From positions 4,675,605-4,739,604 of the forward strand of contig OX442321.1 of assembly GCA_949358305.1 (NCBI GenBank): a stretch of DNA of 64,000 bases, read 5' to 3'. The position numbers were made by a program, and so were the translations under genes. The DNA is from Strigamia acuminata. Taxonomy: Eukaryota; Arthropoda; Chilopoda; Geophilomorpha; Linotaeniidae. Shown piece by piece: positions 49,617 to 62,007 of this stretch; within the stretch, counting starts at the first letter, position 1; each line of letters opens with the position of its first letter. The notes below the pieces were generated by a model. The model was not told the origin of the DNA, did no database searches, and saw nothing but the letters and a program-made list of their open reading frames with translations.

Positions 49617-50493
49617 CACAATTAACATTTTTATTGATTGTTGGTTTTGAGTGCTTGTCTACCGCGTCACGTTTCTATGCGCTGATTGGGTGACTGCAGT
49701 CATGTGTCATGCATTGCTTGCCAACTAAACATGTTTGTTACCTGTTGTCATCCCAGAATACGGTGTTTTCGAATCTAAATTTGCATTTTTCTTATCCAAT
49801 TTTTTTTAAAAATAATAAATGAATTGACATCGATAATAATTTCTGCTCTGTTTTGAAGATAAAGTTAATAACTACATATAGCACACTAATTACATGGTGT
49901 GACAAGCGATGAGAACATGATGAATTGACATCGTTAATAATTTCTGCTGTTCTCTGTTTTGAAGATAAAGTTAATAGCTACATATAGCACACTAATTACA
50001 TGGTGCAACTAGCGATACAAATTTTTCAATGTCATGTTAATTGAAACATTTATTTTGTTTTGGCACTATCCAGTGTGTGTCAAGCAGGCAGGAAGCAGCA
50101 CAAATGCAGCAAAAGCAATTTTATTATTCAGGTAGGAAATTTTCATGTTAACTTGACAGTTCGACAAAAATTTGCTGGTCTAGAGGTGTGCCCTGATCTA
50201 GAGGGTGCCTGATCTTCAAGCAGACTCCGTCTATATCATATGTATGTTAATTGGCCACTGATTGTCCTTTTTCGTGCCGTCAATTTAATGCGCTGTTGTT
50301 CTTGCCCTGGCCATTAATGGGGTTTTAATTCTAATCTCACCCGATATTTTATTAATCCTGCCAATCCCAGCAGTCATAGAGATACACTGACAAGGGGAAA
50401 GCACTAATAAGCTATTTTAAAATTTTAAAATTAATTATGTGAGATAACAATTACAAGTAGTTCTTTAACCATTTCAATTGACTTCAATAGATC
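49617..50493. repeat. Upstream region of copy 3, duplicated at 54605-55691
   Basis: No gene. It includes a 101-bp direct repeat (GAATTGACATCG(A/T)TAATAATTTCTGCT at 49821 and 49922), which has its counterparts at 54924 and 55025. This is part of the tandem segmental duplication carrying DEG/ENaC copies 3 and 4. Confidence 0.6.
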
Positions 50494-52175
50494 ATGCCTC
50501 AAATTTACATCAGCCGTCGCACGAATTCCGTCTGGATAAAGCGTACGTAGTTAAGCTAAGCTTAGTTACTCTCAATTTTAAACTCAGTTATTTCTGCAGG
50601 AGACAAGAAAAAACTAATATCTAAAACAACAACCAAAGTGATTAAATACAAGAAGTCACGTAATCGAGTGACTGCATTCAATAATGAGATCGCAGTCATA
50701 AATTCAAAAAAAGGCTTCGCTTATCATTTCCTGCGGTTTCTAATCATTTCACTCTGCGTTCTCGCTTGCTCCTATCAAACTTACGATCGATTCAGCTACT
50801 TTTTGTCTCGTCCGATCGATATCAAAGTCACTACAAAACGCAATTTGTCGGTCAAGTTCCCGTCCATAACTCTATGCCCCGACGTCAACAACTCCTTGTC
50901 TTTGATTGATAACAGACGGCAAAAAGCAATTGAAAGAAATGAGACAAATTTTTGTCGCATACCTCCATTCGCATTGCTTGACGATAGTCTTAATATTTCT
51001 ACCTTATGGAGCCACATGTCCTTCAAAGCAGTATTGCAAAGTGCCTATGAAATTTCGGTAAGAAACTATAATGCCATTGCTGTAATTTAAAAATCTAAAA
51101 AACTACTGAGTATCATTTTTTTATTTTCCAGAAAAGGAAAAAAATAAAAGGAGAGTCGGTTTTGTTTACAGTCAAAACTGACATCAATACTATATTTGGA
51201 ACATGTTCCACGTATTCTTACAGTAAGTATTAAACCTTTTTTCTATCATTTAAAAAGTAATACGGAGTATAATTTTTGTAATTCCTTATAGAAAATCTTA
51301 TTCGTTTTCGAAAAGATTTCCAGTTAGCATTCAGGTTTACGACAGACTTGCCACTTTGCAACAATGTCATTTCCAGAGTAAGAATAAATAATTCAATAAA
51401 AATAAAAATTTGATATTATTGTCTTTGTCTTTAAAATTAGTTTATCGTGCACAATGATGAAGATGATATCACTTATAAAATATCAACTGAACATATATCA
51501 AAGAAAACTACTAACCATGTAGTATACGGTTTATCAAAGAAGAGAGTTTGTAATTTGTAAACTTTTTCATCCAACAGAAATTAATTTAATTACAACTTTT
51601 GGTTCCAGTTCATAAGTCTAAATCGCACAACAAACCCATGCGACACCAACAAAGTTGTATCGGAATGTGAGAAAACCTGCTTTGAAAAAACTCTGAAAAA
51701 CCTCACTCAGTGTCGGTAAGAATTAAGAAATCTTAAAGAAAACTCATCTGCTCGCACGCAATTACTCATCAAAATCAACAGATTACCTTTTACGTCTGTT
51801 TCGGAGGTCCCTTTTTGCGATAATGAAAAGGATTCCATCGTTGCGTATAAACAAATGAAATCTTATACCAATAAGTTTAGTTATTTGAATAAATGCAATT
51901 GCCCTAAAATATGCGACGACACTTTGCACACCGATCATTTACGAGCCGACATAGTATCTAATCTCTCCTATTTATTCATCTCCTTTGACGATAACGTGAT
52001 CGAAGAAATTGAAGAACATTACTCCTACAGTTTCATCTCCTTTGTGTGCGACTTCGGTGGCAATTTGGGTCTCTTTTTAGGGCTTAGCATCCCTGCAATA
52101 TTTGACCTTGCACACTCATTCCTTACTTTCTCTGTGAAAAAATTCACTTCACTTAAGCTTAAATTTAATTACTAA
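50494..52175 (+). CDS. DEG/ENaC-family cation channel subunit, copy 3 (7 exons, intact)
   Basis: Exons 50494-50542, 50600-51057, 51132-51222, 51292-51377, 51441-51545, 51609-51715 and 51782-52175 give 429 codons plus stop. All introns are GT-AG, 57-74 nt. Like copy 1, the predicted protein has TM1, a FPSITLC block, a Cys-rich extracellular loop, the pore block GGNLGLFLGLSI with the GLS filter, and TM2 followed by a short basic tail. The main differences from copy 1 are in the loop after FPSITLC (an NNSLSLID insertion) and in exons 3-5. The exon 5 donor GTTTGT is weak compared with GTTAGT in copy 1. Open frame and conserved splice sites suggest a functional gene. The ligand and tissue are unknown. 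Confidence 0.88.
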
Positions 52176-52461
52176 TGTGCTGTATTTAATGTATTGAAGC
52201 AAAATATTTTGTACATGGGTCTGCACTCAATGCTTCAATTCCTCACCAAGGATGTCCATCATTTTAGCGATTTCATTTTAGCGATTTCATTTTAGCGACA
52301 CAAAAACCTAGGTTTAATTCCTAAGAAGGGCTAAATGCTTACCTCATTATGTCAATCTTGTGTAAATTTTACCGGTCGAGTAAATGCAAAAAATAAAGAT
52401 GGCTGTGTAGTGAGTTGTTTTAGTGCTGCTCGATATGAAATTAGATTACAAAATTAGATAT

Positions 52462-52500
<39 letters not shown>

Positions 52501-52960
52501 ATCATATATACTGTGTAATAAAGACATTTTTCAAGCTAAACAATTCCGCCAGTTGAGGTAAAACTCAAATCACATTCCACATCGCATTCAATTTAACACC
52601 CGACTCCATTAAAATTTTGAGACTAACTCTAACTTTCATTCCAGATTTAGCTACGTAAATATAACAAAAAAAAAATTCACTCGTACCATAACTTTTAAAA
52701 TAACTTGCTCAATCTCCATTAATTTCCGATACCCATAAAAACCTTGTTAAGTTTGACTAAAATCATTTTCATTGCGCTGGCCAGGAAACCAAACCAAGCA
52801 ACTCTCGTGCAGGTTTGTTGTGGCTATCCCGATGACTTTTATGCCGTATGTGTAAGGATGCGAGTTTACAATCGCCCGGTTTAAAAATGAACCGCCTCCT
52901 GCAAATGTAAAACGTCCCTCGAACAGATGTAGAAATAAAATGCAATAATTTTAATTTTCT
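52176..52960. other. 3' flank of DEG/ENaC copy 3 with the empty CACTA site
   Basis: No gene. A TA microsatellite lies at about 52468-52495. A short GATTTCATTTTAGC repeat occurs near 52266-52290. The uninterrupted site TTCACTCGTACC is at 52676-52687, and sequence matching 45386-45610 continues to about 52905. Confidence 0.7.
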
Positions 52961-53527
52961 TGTGACCGCCAGGCCACCCTGGTGACCTGCGGCACTGCCA
53001 CACACCGCCATACGGCCCCAAAGATCACCCCTTCGTGGGGGATTGACCTAGCCCGAGGAGGAGGGAGTGGAGTGGTGAGGAGATGAGTGAGAGAGTTGCA
53101 CTGGACACGGACTGAGAAGGACGTTTCTGCAGTGGCACAGGAGGAGAAGGTATCCATCTTGGGAGGGACAAGACGTGTCCCAGGTTGGACTCTGTACTCC
53201 TCACCATTCACCACGTTGATACTCAGTGCTATGGCGGATTCCATAGTGCAACCTCCATGAGCGGATACGCGGGTCGACACGAATGTTTAGTCGAACCGAC
53301 CACGTCACCCATTGGGTTCCCACCCAGTGTGTGACGGGTCGGTTGCCGGTGCAGTGTGCCTCCGTGGCACCTCCGCAACGGGTAACAGGATTCCCCATAC
53401 GCCTAGACAACGACAATAAAGGCCAATCAACCAATATTGAGGGAGTTCTCGTTATTTACGCGAGTATGCGTCCCAAACCAGTGTCTTCAGTCCCCTGATT
53501 GCACTGGCGAAGACCATACCAGTCACA
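52961..53527 (+). repeat. Solo LTR, subfamily A
   Basis: 567 bp from TGTGACCGCC to CCAGTCACA, with AATAAA in the CCTAGACAACGACAATAAAGG block. No internal region lies beside it. I could not find a clear target duplication, so the boundaries rest on the TGTGAC/GTCACA inverted ends and on the copies at 53619 and 56447. Confidence 0.65.
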
Positions 53528-53593
53528 TTCAAAAAAATTATCCGAGTGGTGATTTTGAGCAACAAGGTTTCCTGATAGTTGGACAACTGTCAT

Positions 53594-53886
53594 AACCTTC
53601 ATTTAGCTCATTCAAAGATGTGACCGTTTGGCCACCCAAGGGTGACCAGCGTCACTACCACACTGCCCAATGGCCGTAACGTCATCCCTCCTCACGGAGT
53701 GGTATGACCCAGTACAGGAAAGGAGGGAGCTGAGTGGTGTGGAGAGAGAGAGAGAGAACACCGCTTGGTCTCAAAAGAGACAGGTGCTGATTCTGCTCTC
53801 GTCCCCATTCACCACTGCGACACTCAGTAGTGTGATGATGGATCCCCTACAGCCTCTGTCAGAACCTTCATTTAGCTCATTCAAAG
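53594..53886. repeat. LTR-A 5' fragment between two 24-bp direct repeats
   Basis: The fragment 53619-53862 (TGTGACCGTTTGG..CAGCCTCTGTC) covers only the first part of the LTR. It is bracketed by identical 24-bp copies of AACCTTCATTTAGCTCATTC.. at 53594-53617 and 53863-53886. Confidence 0.8.
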
Positions 53887-54249
53887 TTAATCTTTATAGC
53901 TCACGTTAGAACAAAGCTAAACCAAAATGTATTAGTAAAAAATAAAAATAGAAAATAGATTGCAAATGGGCGATCAATGTGCCGTGTAGTGATTAAAATA
54001 TCAAAATATAAAGAAATAATAAATAAATACGTTGTAATAAATATGCGCTCAAATTTGTATTTATTTGTATTTATTTTTTATAATAGTTAACATCAAATTA
54101 ATGTCTTGTTTTTATTTACTAGAATCATTATCATTGTAAACCTAAATTTCTTATCGTTGTCCTTGTCCTGACCATGAATTAATTTTTCAAATCAATCTCA
54201 CAAATGCATGGAAAATTCTTAAATGTGATTGAAGGCAATATCTCTGGGC

Positions 54250-54604
54250 ACGGACATTCACCTCCCATTCACCATTGTGACGCTCAGTGACAGGAAGATG
54301 GTCCTGTTGCAGTCTCCATGAGCGGCTACATGGGCTGTGGGTGAGTTCTACAGCAGAGTGTTATATGTTATCCGACCAAGTCACCCACGGGCTAACGCCC
54401 TATGTGTGATGGGTCGGTTGTGGGTGTGGCATGCCCCATTGGCATCGCCGACACGAGTGATGTAAACTCCGACCCCTAGACAACGGATTAAAGGCCAACA
54501 ACCAACAATCCAGAGTCCTTGTCTCCATTATTTACGTGAGGTCCAGTCACACCCACAGTAATCAATCCCCAGGTTACCGTGGAGAAGACTGCACCGGTCA
54601 CACA
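54250..54604 (+). repeat. LTR-like fragment, subfamily B, second copy
   Basis: Nearly identical to 49260-49616 (ends GCACCGGTCACACA). It is followed by the same downstream sequence, so it was duplicated together with the DEG/ENaC copy. Confidence 0.6.
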
Positions 54605-55691
54605 ATTAGCATTTTTATTGCTGTGTTGATTGTTGGTTTTGAGTGTTTATCTACCGCGTCACGTTTCTATGCGCTGATTGGGTGACTGCAGTCATGTGTC
54701 ACGCATTGCTTGCCAACCAAACATGTTTGTTACCTGTTGTCATCCCAGAATACGGTGTTTTCAAATCTAAATTTGCATTTTTCTTATCCAATTTTTTTTT
54801 TAAATAATAAATTGTAAAATGTAATGGTAACTAGTTACAAAGTTACAGTAATGTGTACAATCCTGCTGGGAGAGCTGCCTTTGTAGGCAATTGATTTAGC
54901 AGAAAAAACTTGTACGAGAACATGAATTGACATCGTTAATAATTTCTGCTCCGTTTTGAAGGCAAAATTAATAACTACATACAGCACACTAATTACATGG
55001 TGAGACTAACGATGATGTAAACATGAATTGACATCGTTAATAATTTCTGCTCTGTTTTGAAGGCAAAATTAATAACTACATGTAGCACACTAATTACGTG
55101 GTGCGACGAGCGATACAAATTTGTCAATGTCATGTTAATTGAAACATTTATTTTATTTTGGCACTATCCAGTGTGTGTCAAGCAGGTAGGAAGCAGCACA
55201 AGTGCAGCAAAAGCAATTTTATTATTCAGGTAGGAACTTATCATGTTAACTTGCCATTTCGGCAAACATTTTCTGGTCTAGAGGTGTGCCCTGATCTTCA
55301 AGCAGACTCCGTCTATATTGGATGTATGTTAATTGGCCACTGATTGTCCTGGCCATTGTTAGGTTTTTAATTCCAATCTCACACGATATTTTATTAATCT
55401 TGCCAATCCCAGCAGTGAGATAGATATACTGAGACAAGCAGAACACTTTGTGATCAATCTCACACGTTATTAATGCCTTTGCATTCAGCAAGTTACAAAA
55501 ACTAAAAATATTCAACAACAGTGAGGCCTTTCATTCTTTATCTGTATCAAACTTCTATAAGCGAAAAGTGAGAGCAATATAACTAACTTTTATCAGCATA
55601 AATTGAACTTGCTACAAATTAATTCTAATACTTTCGCAGAAATTATCGTTTTATTTCATAACTTTGGTTACTCAATTGACTTCAATAGATC
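54605..55691. repeat. Upstream region of copy 4 (duplicate of 49617-50493)
   Basis: No gene. Two 101-bp repeats start at 54924 and 55025. Further on it matches the block upstream of copy 1 (CAACAACAGTGAGGCCTTTCATTCTTTAT at about 7115 and 55515). Confidence 0.6.
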
Positions 55692-56417
55692 ATGCGCCGA
55701 ATTCACAATAGACGTCGCACAAATTCAGTCTGGATAAAGCGTACGTAGTTAAGATAAGCTTAGTAACTCTCTTTTTTAAACTCCGTTATTTCCGCAGGAG
55801 TCATAAAAAAACAAATTTCTAAAGCAATAACCAAAGTGATTAAATACAAGAAGTCACGTAATCGAGTGACTGAATTCCATAATGAGATCGCAGTCATAAA
55901 TTCAAAAAAAAGGTTCGCTTGTCATTTCCTGCGGTTTCTAGTCATGTCACTCTGCGTTCTCGCTTGCTCCTATCAAACTTATGATCGATTCACCTACTTT
56001 TTGTCTCGTCCGATCGATATCAAAGTGACTACAAAACGCAATTTATCAATCAAGTTCCCGTCCATAACTCTATGTCCCGACTTCAACAACTCCTTGTCTT
56101 TGATTGGTAACAGACGGCAAAAGGCAATTGAAAGAAATGTGACAAATTTTTGTCGCATATCTCCCTTCGCGTTGCTTGACAATAGTCTTAATATTTCTAC
56201 CTTATGGAGCCGCATGTCCTTCAAAGCAGTATTGCGATATGCCTTTGAATATTCGGTAAGAAATTATAATGCCATTGCTATAATTTAAAAATCTAAAAAA
56301 TTACGGAGTATCATTTTTTTATTTTCCAGAAAAGAACAATAGAAAGAAAGTCGGTTTTGTTTACAGTCAAAACTGACACCAATACTATACTTGGAACATG
56401 TTCCACATATTCTTACA
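55692..56417 (+). CDS. DEG/ENaC-family channel, copy 4, exons 1-3 (rest beyond a nested insertion)
   Basis: Exons 55692-55740, 55798-56255 and 56330-56417 are open and have normal splice borders, and the exon 3 donor GTAAGT is intact. They encode the N terminus, TM1, FPSITLC and the first part of the extracellular loop. Intron 3 is broken at 56447 by an LTR, which in turn contains the element starting at 56797 and running off the window. Exons 4-7 are therefore not visible. They may lie beyond 64000, in which case the gene has a very long intron, or may be lost. Exon 1 differs from the other copies at its start (MRRIHNRRRTNS instead of MPQIYISRRTNS). Confidence 0.8.
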
Positions 56418-56446
56418 GTAAGTATTAATCCTTTTTTCTATCATTT

Positions 56447-56796
56447 TGTGACTGATATGGTCTTCGCCAGTGAGATCAGGGGACTGAAAGCACTGGTTTG
56501 GGACGCATACTCACTTAAATAAGGAAACATCCCCTAATATTGGTTGGCTGGCCTTTATTAGTGTTGTCTAGGGGTATGGGGATTCCCGTTACCCGTTGCG
56601 GGGGTGCCATGAAGGCGCACCGCACCGGCAACCGACCCGTCACACACTGGGTGAGGGGGGGGGGGGTTATAAAATGGGTGATGTGGTCGGTTCGACTAAA
56701 CATTCGTGTCGTACTTACCTACGACCCACGCATCCGCTGTACTGAGTTTTATCGTGGTGAATGGTGAGAAGTACAGAGTCCAACCCGGGACACCTC
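56447..56796 (-). repeat. LTR-A in intron 3 of DEG/ENaC copy 4, interrupted
   Basis: It reads TGTGACTGATATGG... and is the reverse complement of the 3' two thirds of 52961-53527, up to ACACCTC at 56796, where the next element starts. A G homopolymer (about 56655-56664) lies within it. Confidence 0.75.
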
Positions 56797-58697
56797 TGTG
56801 ACGGTTTTTAATGGCTATAAATGCCTATTTTCTATAGAAAAGCGCTGTTGTGTCATTATGACGGTATTTTTACAGTATTCTGTGTAAAACGGATATAATG
56901 TCTGGAATAAAGTTATTTATGATGTTTCAAATACAAAGATGTTCGTTTATTAAGAATAAACACTCATTCCTACTTGATATCAAAGGATTCCGGCCGAATC
57001 ACGAAGAGTCGTCTGCTAAAACCGCATTTGTCAATGCGCAATGTTGCCACAAGATGGCGCGATTACGATTTAGCGGCAAATTCAAGATATGAATATAAAA
57101 CATGTAAATAAATATAAAACTATATTTACTAGAATGAAACGAAGCTTTGTGAACATTAATATAAAGATATATTAATGTCTTGTGATGTTAAATACAATGT
57201 AACTTCCATTTTCTGCGGGACAGGACATTTGGTGATCAATCGATCAACCAATAGATCTGATTGGTGGATCCATTTCCGGTCCTGGGTATCCAGTTCCGGT
57301 TGTGGTGAGAATTAGCACATTGTTCCTCCGTATCCACTTCCGGTGATACGGGATTGGAGGGATTCGTGGAACCCATGTTCCAATTGGATAACTGGATTAA
57401 TCCTTAATCCAGTCAGGTTATATAAACCCAAACAACCGGCCATTCTGCAGCTCTGTTTGATTATTTTCTGTTTGGTATTGTTACTTAAGAAATATGATTC
57501 GTTGTTCACGTAAAAAACCTTTTGGTTCTTTGTTGATTTATTCGCAAAGAACCGTTGCATGATTCTACAGAATCATGCCACCGCCGGCAATTGAAGTCGA
57601 AGTGCTGGGATTATTATGTTGCATAAATGTTACAGTCTACGGTTGCGACGCCGAAGGAGAACCCGCCGTTGTGCAATTCAGTATCCTCCGGACAGGACCA
57701 AGTTGTCTTTTTCGGTATGAACGTATTCCGTTACCACGAGTAGCATCGGTATTGTTGAGAATCGGTTCCTTCACCTGATGGTGCCAAAGCAGTCTGTTTT
57801 ACAGTAACCACGAGTAGCACCAAGTGTTTGGCAAGCTGATTCTCATGGTATTCGATGCCAAAGCAGTCGGTCTATTATTAGTACCGCGAGAGATAAAACT
57901 GCTGTGCGGAGCCGCGAGCTATCGACCCCTGTGTACGTGGTACCGTCAACCACTCGATGGACGACCGTGCTGCGACGCCGGGGACGCTTGATACCGTTCT
58001 GCATGGCAAGGCGTATATTCTAATCGATGGCAATTGTGTGTTGCGACGGGAAGCTTAATCTTCATTTTATTTATAACAGCAAAACTTAAACTCGACAACC
58101 AGTTGGACCAAAATCAAGTCAGAAGACTTAATCTCATATTGAACTCAATATAACCGATAAGTTGACGACAACTTATTCCCGAAATATCTAAATAAGAATT
58201 CACAACGATATGAATTAAATATAATTCATAAGTGGAATATTGATAAGTAAATGAATACATTTACTTACACCAATATCCTCCCAAAGTTGTGGCGGTGCAG
58301 ACAAAGTCAACCGCAATGCTCAGATCATTCGATTTATCGACGTGCGATAGTTTACACAGCGAACCAAGGAAACCAGCGAAGCCGTATCGGACTCCAGGAC
58401 ACAGCCATCCGGCTTAAGATGACATCTATAATCAGGTCGAGCGATGGGGAAACCGCTCCCATATTCCAGACCCGTAGTGATATTATTCTAGGGCCAGTTG
58501 GCCAATTCTTTGTATAGTTTAATAGCTGATTTAACTTGCCAAATGTCGGCATTAGTCCTATGTATAATTTAGCTCATCCATATTGTTTGCCAACAATAAA
58601 CTGTCTTGTATTTATCTCGTATTGTATTCACTGTTTATTTATTGCGATCTCTTCCCGGTACCATTGTTAAATGGGAGTTGTGGTCGTCACCGTCACA
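56797..58697 (+). repeat. 5' LTR (1901 bp) of the gag-only element
   Basis: Ends are TGTGACGG and CCGTCACA, an 8-bp perfect inverted pair. A TATATAAA box lies at 57419-57426 and AATAAA at 58595-58600. If both are used, U3 is about 650 bp and R is over 1 kb. Confidence 0.8.
57419..57426 (+). promoter_or_regulatory. TATA box in the long LTR
   Basis: TATATAAA, followed about 30 nt later by CATTCTGCAG, a plausible start site region. Confidence 0.5.
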
Positions 58698-58699
58698 CG

Positions 58700-58717
58700 T
58701 GGAGGTCCCACCGAGAT
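58700..58717 (+). promoter_or_regulatory. Primer binding site matching the tRNA-Gln 3' end
   Basis: TGGAGGTCCCACCGAGAT, 2 nt after the LTR. Its complement ATCTCGGTGGGACCTCCA is the 3' end of animal tRNA-Gln as I recall it. Confidence 0.75.
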
Positions 58718-61630
58718 TAGGTTGCAATTAAATTCGATAGAATTGTAAAAGTGAATTTTGAGATAAATATTTAACTAAAAGATTTAGTTAAAAAACAGAC
58801 AAGTTTCAAACCATGTTTATTTTCTTGAGAAACACCAAAACAGTCCTTTAACTAGGAATTTCGGAAGTTATAGACCTATCACACGATCACTGAAATAGGT
58901 TGCAAATTAATTCGATCGAATTGCAAAAGCGAATCTTGAATCCGATATTAACTAAAAAATTTTAGTTAAAACAGACAAATAGATTTTCAGTTTATATTTT
59001 CATGTGAAAAGTTAAACTGACGAAATGGAAACGTTTAGTGAACTCTCTTTACTATTTTCGTTCGACAATTTAAGGAATACGAAGTATTTTAAATAAGAAA
59101 TCAAAAAAAGTTTCGAGTGAAATAAGAATACAGATATTTTTTTTTCGAAGTTTGTTTTATTTCGAAAAGCTAAAAACATACAAGTTTAGAAGGCGGACTT
59201 CTTACGAATTTATCTTTCCACCTGAAAAGTTAAAACGAAGAAAACACCGCAACTATTTGGAAATATTTACAAGAAATTAAGTTTCTTGTAACTGTACGTC
59301 GACACCGATAGCCAGCGACCACGCGCCATAGCAATACGCGTCGATCTCCGTATCAAACGCAGCAGGGAAGCTACTCAAACCTTCAACGCAAGGTGCGAAC
59401 GAATGCTTGGAAATTATGGCGGACAACAGATAAAAGACAGCGGAGAAATGTTACAGAAGGTTCGTAGAGATTTATTTAAGTGTCGCGAACTAATTTTTCC
59501 ACTGCCATCGGTACCAAAGATAATTTAGTTGTTGGAGAAAAACAACACACTCCATTTCGCAGAAAAGATTTGCAAATCGAAATGAATATTACCTTTATTT
59601 GAAGGAATTAACTATTTTCACAAAAAGTACATTTTTTCCTTCGGGACAATGGAAATTAAGAAAATATAAAATGGCGGCGAATGAAGTTGCCGACCACGTA
59701 GAATAGTATTTTTTACATTGAAAGTTACGAATCACGATAAACGCTTTCCCTCGGAAAAGTAAAAGGATTTCATTCAATCTTTCCTTTCGGAAATTTAACA
59801 GTGTTTTAAGTTTCCAACGATATTTGGGTCTCCCAAATTTTGAGAATTTCTAAATGAAATTTAGCTGTTTGAAAAACAACGAATATTTTTAGTAATCTAA
59901 TCGGACATTTTCCCACATGATTTCTTAAAACCGGAATAACAAATCCATTTGTGGCTATGAACTTTGCCACATGAAATATTTACGGAGCGAATATTTTTTG
60001 ATTGGATTGAAGCTTTAAAATCAGATAGCTGATTTAAACGAAGAAAATAAGTTTCAAAGTAATTATTTTTCTTTCGGAAAAATCAAATAAATCACCGCTG
60101 ATGAAAAGTTGTATTTTTCCATTCGAAAAAACTAAGAATTGCACAAGATTTATCTTCTATTTTGAACATAGATTTTATTCGGAAAAGGAAAGATTCTAGA
60201 TACATTATTTTTCTCTAAAAATTAAGAATTTAGTCAATTTTCCTAAAGGTTAATGGAATGTCATCATATATTTCGTTCGTAATTTACGTGTTAAAGTTTA
60301 ATCAGAAAAACGATTGAATATGTTTTATTTGCGATAAGTAAAAGAAAGGTTCTTTAAAAATGGAATTTCGATGCAAATCCCACAGTAAAGGGAATGTTAT
60401 GTGTGAGCAATTAACGAAAAGTTGGAATAACTTCATTTTATTTCATTCAAAAGTAGTTGTGAAAAATCAATTTCAAATATTTTTCAAAGAAAAATTATTT
60501 TTATCGGAAAAAAGTAATTTACATGTCCTCGCGCGGACCGAGTAGTAAACTGCTTAATTGTGACATCGATACTGTTATTGTGTCACGTGTTATACGGAAT
60601 TCCAAACCAGTGAATTACGAATTTTGGCGCGATAGGAATAGAAGTTTGACAGTGAAAGTTCTCCAGATTTGTCTTTTCATTTGAAAAGTTCAAATTGAGG
60701 AAATGCTGCAGCAGATGAAGGTATTTACGACAATTGAGATTTAAATATTCTTTCATTCAAAAGATAAAAGATCTCTGCAAAAACATCTCGTTATTAGAGA
60801 TAAGGGGGACGAAAATTATTAAAACGAATAATCAAAGACACGTCCTTCGTAAATATCGCAAAGGAATAACTAATTGTGAAAACAATTGTCCGCTCAGGAA
60901 AAGTGGAATTTAGCTAGATATTTTCTTTCGAAAAATCAAAGCAATTGTCATCAAAAAAGAAAGATTTGATGAATAATTTTTACCCAAAAGTCTAAAGGAT
61001 TGTCGAATAGTTTTCTCCCGAAAAACAAGTACACATTTGTACCAATAACTTTATCGTTTAAAGTAAAATTTCGAATATTTTCTTTTGGAAGATTAGAGAA
61101 TTAGATAATTTTTCTCGCAAAACAAATTTAAAGAATTTTAACGAATTTTTATTTGTTAAAAAAATTTGTTAAAAAAGGGGGAGATGGATGGTGAAAATTT
61201 ATTTTTTCACACTCGAAAAATGGAATTTAAACCCGAAAAAGTAAAGACTTGGTCAAATTATTCTTCCTATTGGAAATGAATACACAATGTTGGGAATCGA
61301 AAATAGATTTCAATTTACAAATAAATGATTATTTGAAAGATAATTGAAATAAGGATAAGGAAAAATTGAGAGTTTGAGAAAACTTTATTAAAGTTGTGGT
61401 TGTAACGATATCACACACTAACGGAATGATTAAAAGAAAAATATTTTTTGGAGAAAAGTTATTTAATTATTTGGATTGGTAAAAATCCCAAAGTTCAAGA
61501 AGATTGAAGTAAGTTTATTTTATTTTCATTTGAAAAATACAATATTTTACGAATGTCTTCCCGAAGGAATTTTATTTTATCGGTAAAACTGAAATTTCCA
61601 AAGGAACGGACTTAGTAGAGAACTGCTAAT
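58718..61630 (+). repeat. Leader built of degenerate TTTTC..GAAAA stem motifs
   Basis: About 2.9 kb of AT-rich sequence with no gene. A short motif, T-run + C/TTY + C(G)GAAAA + GT(T)AAA, recurs more than 20 times, for example near 58995, 59150, 59211, 59740, 59778, 60067, 60110, 60170, 60498, 60672, 60925, 61009, 61203 and 61525. Each copy can form a small hairpin. Confidence 0.55.
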
Positions 61631-62007
61631 TAAGTATAACGTCCATTATACTATTGGTTGTCGGTGAAATCCGCCAATCAGAAGTCAAGAGATCTAGGGA
61701 TCCCCAGCCACCTGCTATTAAAGGAGGACCAGATCAGACACTGATCATTCGTTTCCAGACCAGACCCGCAGACGTGTTCCAGTGCCATCTTGACCACGCC
61801 GTCCGATTTCAGTCACGTTTCGAATTTTGTGTGCCGTGTAACCTGCAAAGCTAACACGTGTTAAACAAACGCGAAGTTTAATTTTACTTGTTAAAAGTGA
61901 AGTTTAGAAGTGTTTCTTGCGAAAAGTGTATTATATCGTCTTTTAAAGGGCGTATATTCGTGTTCTTTATAATTAAAGAATTAAAATCGTCAGATTCTGA
62001 ATTTAGT

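Noticed and set aside
52468-52495. TA run as a promoter element
   Set aside because: It is a simple microsatellite in a 3' flank with no start site or gene following it.
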